Positions 1 to 6,275 of a stretch of DNA of 14,017 nucleotides are shown here, in pieces. The notes under the pieces are model-generated. The model saw only the letters and a list, made by a program, of their open reading frames with translations. It had not been told where the DNA came from and made no database searches. The stretch lies in assembly GCA_964467785.1 (NCBI GenBank), contig CAYXVB010000094.1:1-14017 (forward strand). Direction: 5' to 3'. Position 1 is the first letter of the stretch. Every line of letters begins with the position of its first letter. A program made the position numbers and the translations under genes. The stretch is from CAYXVB01 sp964467785 (GTDB lineage: Bacteria > Bdellovibrionota > UBA1018).

Positions 1-1470
1 GCCGGTCGTGAAGGAGGGCAGCTTTCCGCGTGTTTTGTGTTGCCAGTCGATGATTCTTTGGACGGCATCTTCGATACGCTCAAGCAGGCTGCAAAAATCC
101 ACCAGTCGGGGGGAGGCACGGGTTTTTCTTTCTCCCGGTTACGGCCTGCCGGTGCGATTGTCGGTTCTACCAAAGGGGTTGCCTCTGGGCCGGTATCGTT
201 CATGAAGATTTTTGATGTCGCGACGGAGACCATTAAACAGGGTGGCGCGCGCCGCGGTGCGAATATGGGCATCCTTCGTGTCGATCACCCGGATGTCGTG
301 GATTTCATCGACTGCAAGCGCGACATGCGATCGGTTGTCAATTTCAACATCTCGGTGGCCCTTACCGAAGAATTCATGAGGTCCGTAGCAAACGGCTCTG
401 ATTACTGGTTGCGTGATCCGCGGACTGGTCAAGGGGTTCGGCGGATTTCGGCTCAGGGAGTCTTCGGAAGGATGGTCCAGGCTGCATGGGAATGTGGAGA
501 TCCAGGGGTGGTATTCCTGGATCGGATCAATCAGATGAACCCCACTCCCCGGGCGGGTTTGATGGAAAGCACGAACCCATGCGGCGAACAGCCCTTGCTT
601 CCCTATGAATCATGCAATTTGGGTTCATTGAATTTGGGTGAATATTGGCAGCGCGGCCGGTTTGATTGGGAAAAGCTTCGACAAGATGTCCAGTTGGCGA
701 TTCGGTTTTTGGATAATGTGGTGGACTTGAACGCATATCCCATTCCGGAGTGCGAAAAGATCACGCTGAAAAACCGAAAAATTGGGCTCGGAGTCATGGG
801 TTTTGCTGATCTTTTATTGATGATGGGAATCCCTTACTCGAGTGAAGATGCCTTGAATTGGGCTGAGCGATTGATGTCCTTCGTTGACGGCGAAGGTAAG
901 AAGGCTTCAGCGGATCTTGCCAAGAAGCGGGGCCCATTTCCTAATTGGAAGGGGTCCCTGTGGGAGCGTCTTGGTTACCCTCCGCTTCGGAACGCGACGG
1001 TCTCTACCGTAGCCCCGACCGGAACGATTTCGATTATTGCCGGGTGTTCAAGCGGGATTGAGCCGATTTTTTCGGGAGTATTTTTTCGAAACGTTCTCTC
1101 GGGTGAGCGATTGCGCGAGGTCCACCCAGCCGTGGAGCGCGCCATTAGAGAGCGTCAGGGCGCCATGGAATCTTGGGATGATGAAGAAATTTCACGGATC
1201 TTGGGACCCTCCTGGTCACCCGCGCAACGCGTGCCTTTGGAGGCTCATGTGCGCATGCAGGCCGTTTTTCAGCGATTTTCGGACAGCGCTGTTTCCAAGA
1301 CGGTCAACCTTCCAGAGTCGGCAACGCCTGAAGAAATAGCTCGGGCCTATATTCTGGCCTATGAGTCCGGCTGCAAGGGAATTACGGTTTACCGAGACCG
1401 GAGTCGTCCACTTCAGGTCCTTGAGGCTGAACGCCCCGCAGCGGCGCCCGCTGCTTGTCTCGATTGTTGA
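1..1470 (+). CDS. nrdJ: Class II (adenosylcobalamin-dependent) ribonucleotide reductase, 5'-truncated by window edge
   Basis: This enzyme reduces ribonucleotides to deoxyribonucleotides using a thiyl radical generated from coenzyme B12. The frame is open from base 1, so the true start lies upstream and 489 C-terminal residues are visible. Visible residues 8-16 (LSACFVLPV) carry the first redox cysteine. NPCGEQPL, with the catalytic Cys codon at 580-582 and a Glu two residues on, is the active-site loop. YESCNLGS follows, with the second redox cysteine. VSTVAPTGTISIIAG is the conserved phosphate-binding region, and GCKGITVYRDRSR near the end is typical of NrdJ rather than class I NrdA. The protein ends in CLDC, a C-terminal CxxC pair that probably re-reduces the active-site disulfide. 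There is no longer zinc-finger-like tail as in many NrdJ proteins. No activator or small-subunit gene is visible. A GTG at 37 is only an internal valine codon. The family call is firm; the class II assignment is very likely. Confidence 0.93.
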   Translation, partial: AGREGGQLSACFVLPVDDSLDGIFDTLKQAAKIHQSGGGTGFSFSRLRPAGAIVGSTKGVASGPVSFMKIFDVATETIKQGGARRGANMGILRVDHPDVVDFIDCKRDMRSVVNFNISVALTEEFMRSVANGSDYWLRDPRTGQGVRRISAQGVFGRMVQAAWECGDPGVVFLDRINQMNPTPRAGLMESTNPCGEQPLLPYESCNLGSLNLGEYWQRGRFDWEKLRQDVQLAIRFLDNVVDLNAYPIPECEKITLKNRKIGLGVMGFADLLLMMGIPYSSEDALNWAERLMSFVDGEGKKASADLAKKRGPFPNWKGSLWERLGYPPLRNATVSTVAPTGTISIIAGCSSGIEPIFSGVFFRNVLSGERLREVHPAVERAIRERQGAMESWDDEEISRILGPSWSPAQRVPLEAHVRMQAVFQRFSDSAVSKTVNLPESATPEEIARAYILAYESGCKGITVYRDRSRPLQVLEAERPAAAPAACLDC

Positions 1471-1485
1471 GCGAAGAGCGGGGCC

Positions 1486-1514
1486 TTGCGCGTTTCGCTG
1501 GGTTGGGATAGTTT
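1486..1514 (+). promoter_or_regulatory. Possible promoter for the tRNA-Gly gene
   Basis: TTGCGC (1486-1491) and TAGTTT (1509-1514) are separated by exactly 17 bp. Transcription would start about 6 nt before the mature tRNA 5' end. The bases after the -10 (GCCTGC) are GC-rich, as is common at growth-rate-controlled stable-RNA promoters. Each hexamer matches consensus at only three of six positions, so read-through from nrdJ is an equally good explanation. Confidence 0.3.
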
Positions 1515-1526
1515 GCCTGCATTGGT

Positions 1527-1603
1527 GCGGGTGTAGCTCAGTTGGCTAGAGCGCGAGCTTCCCAAGCTCGAGGTCGCGGGTTCGAGACCCGCCACCCGCT
1601 CCA
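1527..1603 (+). tRNA. tRNA-Gly (anticodon CCC)
   Basis: A complete cloverleaf can be folded. The acceptor stem is GCGGGTG (1527-1533) with CACCCGC (1593-1599). The D arm is GCTC/GAGC (1536-1539 and 1549-1552). The anticodon stem is CGAGC/GCTCG (1554-1558 and 1566-1570) around loop TTCCCAA, giving anticodon CCC at 1561-1563, which reads GGG. The T arm is GCGGG-TTCGAGA-CCCGC (1576-1592). The discriminator is T1600, as expected for bacterial glycine tRNAs, and CCA is encoded at 1601-1603. The gene lies 56 bp after the nrdJ stop and is followed directly by a terminator. Confidence 0.97.
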
Positions 1604-1613
1604 AATATGAGAG

Positions 1614-1647
1614 CCGGATCCGCCATCGCGGTCCGGTTTTTCATTTT
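1614..1647 (+). terminator. Rho-independent terminator after tRNA-Gly
   Basis: Arms CCGGA-(T)-CCGC (1614-1623) and GCGGTCCGG (1628-1636) form nine base pairs with one bulged T and a CATC tetraloop. They are followed by TTTTTCATTTTT (1637-1648). It lies 10 nt beyond the tRNA CCA end and should end the tRNA transcript, and nrdJ too if they are co-transcribed. Confidence 0.85.
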
Positions 1648-1759
1648 TGTTGTTCTTTTCCTGGCAAATGTTCACCTGATCGTCTTCATTTTTGGCGCTT
1701 ATCGCGAATAGGGCAAATTCAGCGTGGATAAGTTGGCGTGAATGGAGCCGGATCAAATC

Positions 1760-2452
1760 TCAAATCTCAAGTCGCAGGCCGAGGTGGAAGCCGTCTCCAG
1801 TGATGCTGAGTGAAGAGTCGCTGCCTTCGACCCTTTTCCAATCCAGGGTGAGATAGGCACGTTGGATGCCGAGACCGGTGCGCATTGTACGCGCTGATTC
1901 ACGGTCAATCGCATTTAGGTAGAGCCAGGCTCCCAGGCTTGGGCCTTGTGCGTTGAATTCCCCGGACGGCGCATTGGTGCGCTTATAGTTCCACCTTTGG
2001 AAGTGATAAGCCGCGGTAGGGACGAGCCACTGTTTTTCGCTATAGTGAGCAGAGTATCGAATTTGGCCCCCATAGGACCAAGCGAGCATGAGGTGAGTGC
2101 CTTTTTGTGAGGCGTCCGATGTGTCTGCGAAATGTAGATATTCGACCGAAGGGCCCAGTGCGAGAGTTCCGAGCGACGTAATGGGTTCGAAGTCGATTTG
2201 AATTGCCACCGGGATTCTCCAAGGGTTCCCGGTTGCTGTTGAGGTCTGTAGAGTTTGAGATCCTGTTCCTGTCCGGCTGGCAGTGAGCTGAATTCCTACG
2301 GTAGGCTGTGCGGCCGAATGGAATTTGCTGTTAGTCACAGACGTGGGGGTGGATGCGTTCCCGGCTGAAATGTCGATAAAAGCATAGGTGCCCGACGGAG
2401 TAAGCGAGCCAAGAGTGAGTGCAGCGACCGACAAGGGAATGACCTTTTTCAT
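1760..2452 (-). CDS. Secreted, probably outer-membrane beta-barrel protein of unknown function
   Basis: I do not recognise a named family. With the start at the ATG on 2452 the protein has 230 residues and begins MKKVIPLSVAALTLGSLT, a clear Sec signal peptide (KK, then a hydrophobic core, then SGTYA before FID), with probable cleavage after about residue 24. The mature part lacks long hydrophobic helices. It shows alternating polar/hydrophobic stretches rich in Trp and Tyr, such as HLMLAWSYGGQIRYSAHY and WLVPTAAYHFQRW, and it ends in FHLGLRLEI. This pattern suggests a small beta-barrel of the outer membrane. An in-frame ATG at 2509 would add 19 residues that hide the signal peptide, so I prefer 2452, although neither start has a clear Shine-Dalgarno sequence. 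The gene is divergent from mnmG. No terminator is obvious after its stop. Confidence 0.7.
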   Translation of the reverse strand: MKKVIPLSVAALTLGSLTPSGTYAFIDISAGNASTPTSVTNSKFHSAAQPTVGIQLTASRTGTGSQTLQTSTATGNPWRIPVAIQIDFEPITSLGTLALGPSVEYLHFADTSDASQKGTHLMLAWSYGGQIRYSAHYSEKQWLVPTAAYHFQRWNYKRTNAPSGEFNAQGPSLGAWLYLNAIDRESARTMRTGLGIQRAYLTLDWKRVEGSDSSLSITGDGFHLGLRLEI

Positions 2453-2537
2453 GCCAGTGGCTTTAGTATAGTGTAGCGAAAGAGTCAATAAATGGACCGC
2501 AGGTTTCATTGACTTAGAATGTCAGGAAATGGTATCG
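2444..2537. promoter_or_regulatory. Divergent promoter region between the barrel-protein gene and mnmG
   Basis: The near-palindrome AGTATAGT (2465-2472) gives TATAGT on the plus strand (2467-2472, five of six matches to the -10 consensus) and TATACT on the minus strand (2470-2465). Neither has a good -35 at 17 bp. TTGACT also occurs on the plus strand (2509-2514, with TATCGG 18 bp further on) and on the minus strand (2488-2483). These are candidate elements only. Exact pairing and transcription starts cannot be decided by eye. Confidence 0.3.
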
Positions 2538-2547
2538 GGCGGGCTCT

Positions 2548-4455
2548 ATGGATTTTGACGTTATTGTCATTGGCGGCGGGCATGCTGGAACTGAGGCCGC
2601 TCACGCAAGCGCCCGAATGGGTTGCAGAACTGCGCTGATTACTTTGGACCCTAAACGAATTGGGTTTATGTCCTGCAATCCAGCGATGGGCGGGCTCGCC
2701 AAGGGGCAATTGATCAAAGAAATCGATGCCTTAGGCGGCGTGATGGGCCGCATTACGGATTTGAGCGCAATCCAATTTAGGCGATTGAATTCGAGTAAGG
2801 GACCGGCCGTTCGATCCTCGCGCGCACAGTGCGATAAAGAGCTTTATGCTGTAAATATGCAGCGTTACTTGAGCGCTGTTCCTGGACTCAGCGTCTTAGG
2901 TGTTGAAGTCACTGATATTGAAATTGAGGGTGCCCAGGTTGTTGGGGTGCTTTGTTCCAATGGATTACGTATCCGGACTCGGGCCGTTGTAGTGACCTCT
3001 GGAACGTTCCTTCGCGCGGTCATGTTTACCGGATTTGATCAGGCTGAAGGTGGTCGGGCAGGGGATGCCTCCGCTAAAGGATTGAGCCTTGGGCTCGAAA
3101 GATTGGGATTTAGGCTTCGACGTCTTAAAACCGGTACTCCTCCGCGCCTTCACAAGGACAGCATCGATTACAGCAGGGCGGAAGCTCAACCAGGTGACGT
3201 TCACCCCATTCCTTTTTCGTTTTACCACCGCACTCATCCGTTTCCGTTTCTTCCGCAGGTCAATTGTCACATCACTTACACGAATGAGCGGACTCATGAG
3301 GTCATCGAGGCCAACTTTGATCGTTCGCCGATGTTTACGGGTCTGATTCAAGGGATTGGTCCTCGCTATTGTCCTTCTATCGAAGATAAAGTGAAGCGAT
3401 TTCGTGACAAGGAGCGTCATCAGATTTTTTTGGAACCCGAGGGACTTTCTACGGACGAGGTCTACGTCAATGGGATTTCGACCAGTCTTCCGCGGGAGGT
3501 TCAAGAGGCCTTTGTACACAGTATTGAAGGTCTTGAGCGGGCTGAATTTGTCCGCTACGGGTACGCGGTCGAGTATGACAGCGTGGACGCGCGTCAACTT
3601 CGCGCGACGCTCGAGTCCAAAGATGTCTCTGGGCTCTTTTTTGCGGGCCAGGTGAATGGAACCTCCGGATATGAAGAGGCCGGGGCGCAAGGATTGATCG
3701 CTGGTATTAATGCGGCGCAAAGGGTTCTTGGCAGGCCAGCTTTCACGGTTTCGCGGTTGGATGGCTATATCGGGGTCATGATTGACGACCTGATTACAAA
3801 GGGCACAGACGAACCCTACCGTATGTTCACATCGCGGGCCGAATATCGGCTCTTGCTGCGGGAAGATAATGCAGATCTTCGATTGAGTGAGGCGGGCTGG
3901 AAGCTGGGCTTGTTAGGGGACGCCGAGTATCGCCTTTTAGTCGCAAAAAGACAGGGTATTGAAGAATTGAAGGGGACGCTCGGTTCGTTTTACCTCTATC
4001 CGGACGATGTTGGCGTGCAGTCGTGGCTCACAGACCGGGGCCTTAATCCTATTAAGGACCGAGTTTCTGGTGAAGTCTTTCTGCGAAGACCCGAGGTCTC
4101 GGTGGATAGTCTCTGCGAGCTCGGTATGGCAGGGGCGACCGAAGATCCGGCCATCCGTGAACAGGTTGAGATTCAGATTAAGTACGAAGGTTACATCAAG
4201 CGCGACATGGATCTCCTGGAAGGACTTCGAAAGAACGAGCTCATGCCCATCCCCGGCGACCTGGAGTTTGATCAGATTTCCGGACTTTCGACTGAAATTC
4301 GGAATCGTCTCCGCGAGACCCGGCCAGAAACGCTTGGGCAGGCGGCCAGACTGTCCGGTGTGACTCCTGCTGCGGTGGCTAATCTGATGATTTTTCTTAA
4401 AATGCGTGAAAACAGGATCTTATCAGCGGGTAAGCAGCCCGTAAGCGAGGCTTAG
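2548..4455 (+). CDS. mnmG: tRNA uridine-5-carboxymethylaminomethyl modification enzyme MnmG (GidA)
   Basis: MnmG works with MnmE to install the (carboxymethyl)aminomethyl group at C5 of wobble uridine 34 in several tRNAs, using FAD, NADH and methylene-tetrahydrofolate. The protein has 635 residues, the usual family length. It opens with the FAD-binding Rossmann motif VIVIGGGHAGTEAA (residues 5-18). FMSCNPAMGGLAKGQ contains the equivalent of E. coli Cys47, and RYCPSIEDK contains the equivalent of Cys277; both are functionally important. Further signatures are GGRAGDASAKGLS, the C-terminal FAD contact GLFFAGQVNGTSGYEEAGAQG and SRAEYRLLLREDNADLRL. The helical C-terminal part binds MnmE and tRNA. 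The ATG at 2548 sits directly before the Rossmann fold and fits homologues, but its ribosome binding site is weak. rsmG follows after 9 nt, so the two are probably one operon. mnmE is not in the window. Confidence 0.98.
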   Translation: MDFDVIVIGGGHAGTEAAHASARMGCRTALITLDPKRIGFMSCNPAMGGLAKGQLIKEIDALGGVMGRITDLSAIQFRRLNSSKGPAVRSSRAQCDKELYAVNMQRYLSAVPGLSVLGVEVTDIEIEGAQVVGVLCSNGLRIRTRAVVVTSGTFLRAVMFTGFDQAEGGRAGDASAKGLSLGLERLGFRLRRLKTGTPPRLHKDSIDYSRAEAQPGDVHPIPFSFYHRTHPFPFLPQVNCHITYTNERTHEVIEANFDRSPMFTGLIQGIGPRYCPSIEDKVKRFRDKERHQIFLEPEGLSTDEVYVNGISTSLPREVQEAFVHSIEGLERAEFVRYGYAVEYDSVDARQLRATLESKDVSGLFFAGQVNGTSGYEEAGAQGLIAGINAAQRVLGRPAFTVSRLDGYIGVMIDDLITKGTDEPYRMFTSRAEYRLLLREDNADLRLSEAGWKLGLLGDAEYRLLVAKRQGIEELKGTLGSFYLYPDDVGVQSWLTDRGLNPIKDRVSGEVFLRRPEVSVDSLCELGMAGATEDPAIREQVEIQIKYEGYIKRDMDLLEGLRKNELMPIPGDLEFDQISGLSTEIRNRLRETRPETLGQAARLSGVTPAAVANLMIFLKMRENRILSAGKQPVSEA

Positions 4456-4464
4456 TCAACGACT

Positions 4465-5100
4465 ATGCACGAATTAGAGCGCCTACTCAACGATGTTTGG
4501 CCCGGACTATCCACTGAGCAATCTCTGCGTATTCAGCAGTTTTATTCGGCTTTGGCCGCTGAGAACGAGATTCAGAACCTGACACGCCTGGTTTTACCGG
4601 CGGATTTTGTTGAGGGGCATGTGGTTGATGTTCGGGAGCTGTTGAAATCGAATTTTTTGACCTTTCCAGCACTCGATTTGGGCTCCGGGGGGGGCGTGCC
4701 CGGTCTTTTGGCGGCGGCAGTTGTTGAAAATGATGTCTGGACCCTCTGTGACAGTGAGAAAATGAAGGCAGACTTTCTACTTCGGACCACTTTGTCGCTT
4801 GGATTGGAGAAGAGAGTCACTGTATACGCAGGGCGCGCAGAGGAGTTTCTTAGGAATCATCGGGTGGAGACGGTTGTTGCTCGTGCAGTTGGCCCCGTTG
4901 AGCGAATTTTTGGTTGGATTGGACGGTGTTCCACGTGGAACACGCTCGTATTGCTCAAAGGGCCCGGGTGGGAAGAGGAATGGAAGGCTTTTCAGGGAGG
5001 GAAGCACGCCCGCAAACTCAAACTAGTTGATGAACATCGTTATGAGGTGGGCAGCGAAAAGAAGAAGCGAGTCATTGTTCAATTGAAACGGGTAAAATGA
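4465..5100 (+). CDS. rsmG: 16S rRNA (guanine-527-N7)-methyltransferase RsmG (GidB)
   Basis: RsmG uses S-adenosylmethionine to methylate N7 of G527 in the 530 loop of 16S rRNA; in other bacteria its loss gives low-level streptomycin resistance. The protein has 211 residues, the normal size. The SAM-binding motif is LDLGSGGGVPG at about residues 70-80. The family signature VVARAVGPVE lies at about 137-146, and an LLKG motif follows at about 163-166. It starts 9 nt after mnmG. Residues 155-160 (CSTWNT) are encoded by an exact 16-bp parS palindrome (4927-4942) read in frame, so this short segment is probably shaped by ParB binding rather than by methyltransferase function. The stop codon at 5098-5100 directly abuts a second parS palindrome. 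The gidA-gidB-parA-parB order is common near chromosome origins. Confidence 0.96.
   Translation: MHELERLLNDVWPGLSTEQSLRIQQFYSALAAENEIQNLTRLVLPADFVEGHVVDVRELLKSNFLTFPALDLGSGGGVPGLLAAAVVENDVWTLCDSEKMKADFLLRTTLSLGLEKRVTVYAGRAEEFLRNHRVETVVARAVGPVERIFGWIGRCSTWNTLVLLKGPGWEEEWKAFQGGKHARKLKLVDEHRYEVGSEKKKRVIVQLKRVK
4927..4942. promoter_or_regulatory. parS site 1 (inside rsmG)
   Basis: TGTTCCACGTGGAACA is a perfect 16-bp palindrome, extended to 18 bp by the flanking G and C. It matches the bacterial parS consensus TGTTTCACGTGAAACA apart from a symmetric pair of changes (T5 to C, A12 to G), a variant known from other proteobacteria. It lies within codons 155-160 of rsmG, about 450 bp upstream of parA. 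It should be a ParB nucleation site. Confidence 0.9.
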
Positions 5101-5120
5101 AGTGTTCCACGTGGAACACT
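5101..5120. promoter_or_regulatory. parS site 2 (directly after the rsmG stop)
   Basis: AGTGTTCCACGTGGAACACT is a perfect 20-bp palindrome whose core (5103-5118) is identical to the copy inside rsmG. It begins at the first base after the rsmG stop codon. Confidence 0.92.
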
Positions 5121-5144
5121 GACCTTGTATCCCTTCGGCACCAA

Positions 5145-5160
5145 TGTTCCACGTAGAACA
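5145..5160. promoter_or_regulatory. parS site 3 (one-base variant)
   Basis: TGTTCCACGTAGAACA differs from the other two copies only at base 11 (G5155 to A). Its centre is 42 bp from that of site 2, about four helical turns, so both could be on the same face of the DNA. It is probably a slightly weaker ParB site. Confidence 0.85.
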
Positions 5161-5302
5161 CGTCCGCTCCGAATTTGATCTGCGGCATACCAGCAGCCCA
5201 TTAAAAAACCAATCGAACGAAAAAAACCTTGCTCACATAGTTATTCGCAGCTAGCCTAAATCCACGTCGCAATCACAGCGAATCAAGTTTTGACAAGCTT
5301 AC

Positions 5303-5311
5303 TTATCCACA
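5303..5311 (+). promoter_or_regulatory. DnaA box (perfect consensus)
   Basis: TTATCCACA matches the bacterial DnaA-box consensus at all nine positions. It starts 7 bp after the TTGACA hexamer (5290-5295), inside what would be the promoter spacer, so DnaA bound here could either help origin function or repress transcription toward parA. Confidence 0.6.
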
Positions 5312-5328
5312 CCAACCACAACCGCAAA

Positions 5329-5366
5329 ATCCTAGGGGGCGTCTAAAAAAGACGCCCCCCAAGGAT
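5329..5366. repeat. Long GC-rich inverted repeat in the parA leader
   Basis: An inner stem of ten pairs, GGGGGCGTCT (5335-5344) with AGACGCCCCC (5350-5359), encloses an AAAAA loop. Past a small internal loop it is extended by ATCCT (5329-5333) with AGGAT (5362-5366). On the plus strand no T-run follows, so it is not an ordinary terminator for rsmG. On the minus strand it is followed only by TTTTG. It ends 8 bp before the parA Shine-Dalgarno sequence AGGGGGA (5374-5380), so a leader-RNA role is possible. Confidence 0.75.
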
Positions 5367-5387
5367 TATCAGCAGGGGGAACACCAC

Positions 5388-6254
5388 ATGGGGAAGGTTA
5401 TCGCCATAGCCAATCAAAAGGGCGGCGTTGGAAAAACCACCACCACAGTGAATCTCGCGGCATCGCTAGCGATGGCGGAGCGAAAAACTCTGGTATTGGA
5501 CTTCGATCCTCAGGGAAATGCCTCTTCGAATCTCGGCGTAGATCGCGCATCGCTGGTTGGAAAGCCGACGGTCTACCACGCATTAATTGGTGAGTCGCCT
5601 CTGTCGGCTACGATAGTGCCGACGGAAATCGACTGCTTATTTGTATCGCCGGCGACGGGGGATCTGGCGGGAGCAGAGATTGAGCTTGTTTCCGCCTTTG
5701 CCCGCGAGGGTAAATTGAAGGCCGCAATTGCAGAAATTAAATCGCAATATGACTACATTCTCATCGATTGCCCGCCCTCGCTGGGCCTTCTCACGATTAA
5801 CGCGCTAACTGCGGCTGATAGCTTTCTGGTTCCGCTTCAGTGCGAATATTTCGCGCTCGAGGGACTCAGTCAGCTTTTGCACACCGTGTCTCTTGTGAAG
5901 CAAAGCCTCAATCCTGCGATCCAAGAGGAAGGCATCGTTCTCACCATGTACGACGGTCGCAACAACTTGGCTCACGAAGTGGTCAAGGAAGTGAAGACCC
6001 ATTTCGGCGCCAAGGTGTTTGATACAATTGTTCCTCGGAACGTTAGGTTGAGTGAGTGCTCCAGTTTCGGGAAGCCAATCCTTATCTACGATATCGATTC
6101 AAAGGGTTGTCTAGCCTATCTGAATCTCGCAAAAGAAGTATTACAGAGAAATCAGCCTGATGCCGTGGCAACGGCTAGCGGTGCACCGCTTACGGCCCAA
6201 CGGCCTTCCGATGGAGTCGTCCAGGTACCCTCATCGGCTTTGGCATTGAGTTAA
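5388..6254 (+). CDS. parA: Chromosome-partitioning ATPase ParA (Soj family)
   Basis: ParA is a Walker-type ATPase that binds the nucleoid non-specifically as an ATP dimer and is released by ParB-parS complexes, which drives origin segregation. The protein has 288 residues. The deviant Walker A motif KGGVGKTT is at residues 11-18 and includes the signature lysine K11. The A' motif LVLDFDPQGN is at 35-44, and Walker B YILIDCPPS is at 123-131, followed by SFLVPLQCEYFALEGLSQLL, typical of chromosomal Soj/ParA. It has no N-terminal helix-turn-helix, unlike plasmid P1-type ParA. The last 30 or so residues (rich in Ala, Ser, Pro) extend past the usual fold. The ATG at 5388 has Shine-Dalgarno AGGGGGA seven bases upstream. 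parB follows after 21 bp, and parS sites lie upstream. Confidence 0.97.
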   Translation: MGKVIAIANQKGGVGKTTTTVNLAASLAMAERKTLVLDFDPQGNASSNLGVDRASLVGKPTVYHALIGESPLSATIVPTEIDCLFVSPATGDLAGAEIELVSAFAREGKLKAAIAEIKSQYDYILIDCPPSLGLLTINALTAADSFLVPLQCEYFALEGLSQLLHTVSLVKQSLNPAIQEEGIVLTMYDGRNNLAHEVVKEVKTHFGAKVFDTIVPRNVRLSECSSFGKPILIYDIDSKGCLAYLNLAKEVLQRNQPDAVATASGAPLTAQRPSDGVVQVPSSALALS

Positions 6255-6275
6255 ATTTTAGAATAGGGAGACCTT

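Larger units (their letters stand above)
5161..5387. other. rsmG-parA intergenic segment: candidate origin-linked or regulatory region
   Basis: No gene is visible here. The segment holds A-rich tracts (TTAAAAAACC near 5201 and AACGAAAAAAACC near 5216), one perfect DnaA box (5303-5311), two 2-mismatch matches in the same orientation (TTATTCGCA 5241-5249, TTATCAGCA 5366-5374), a perfect TTGACA at 5290-5295 and a strong hairpin (5329-5366). Together with the adjacent parS sites this suggests origin proximity. One perfect box is too little to call it oriC itself, and dnaA is not in the window. The parA promoter should lie here, but I see no convincing -10 for the TTGACA. Confidence 0.45.

Noticed and set aside
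1470..1499. Inverted repeat AGCGAA/TTCGCT right after the nrdJ stop as a terminator
   Set aside because: Only six pairs, an 18-base loop and no T-run. Termination is better explained by the hairpin after the tRNA.
1413..1756. Open frames on the minus strand across tRNA-Gly (one reading VAGLEPATSSLGSS, another WRVSNPRPRAWEARALAN)
   Set aside because: These are antisense translations of a tRNA. Such sequences are a well-known source of false protein entries.
2453..2509. Upstream ATG at 2509 as start of the barrel-protein gene
   Set aside because: It would put 19 residues before the MKKVIPLS signal peptide and has no ribosome binding site.
2965..3720. A 251-codon open frame antisense to mnmG
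   Set aside because: Shadow within a fully conserved enzyme gene; composition is Arg/Lys/Ser-rich as expected for antisense noise.
5329..5366. The parA-leader hairpin as an intrinsic terminator of mnmG-rsmG
   Set aside because: No T-run follows it on the plus strand; the A-run is in the loop.
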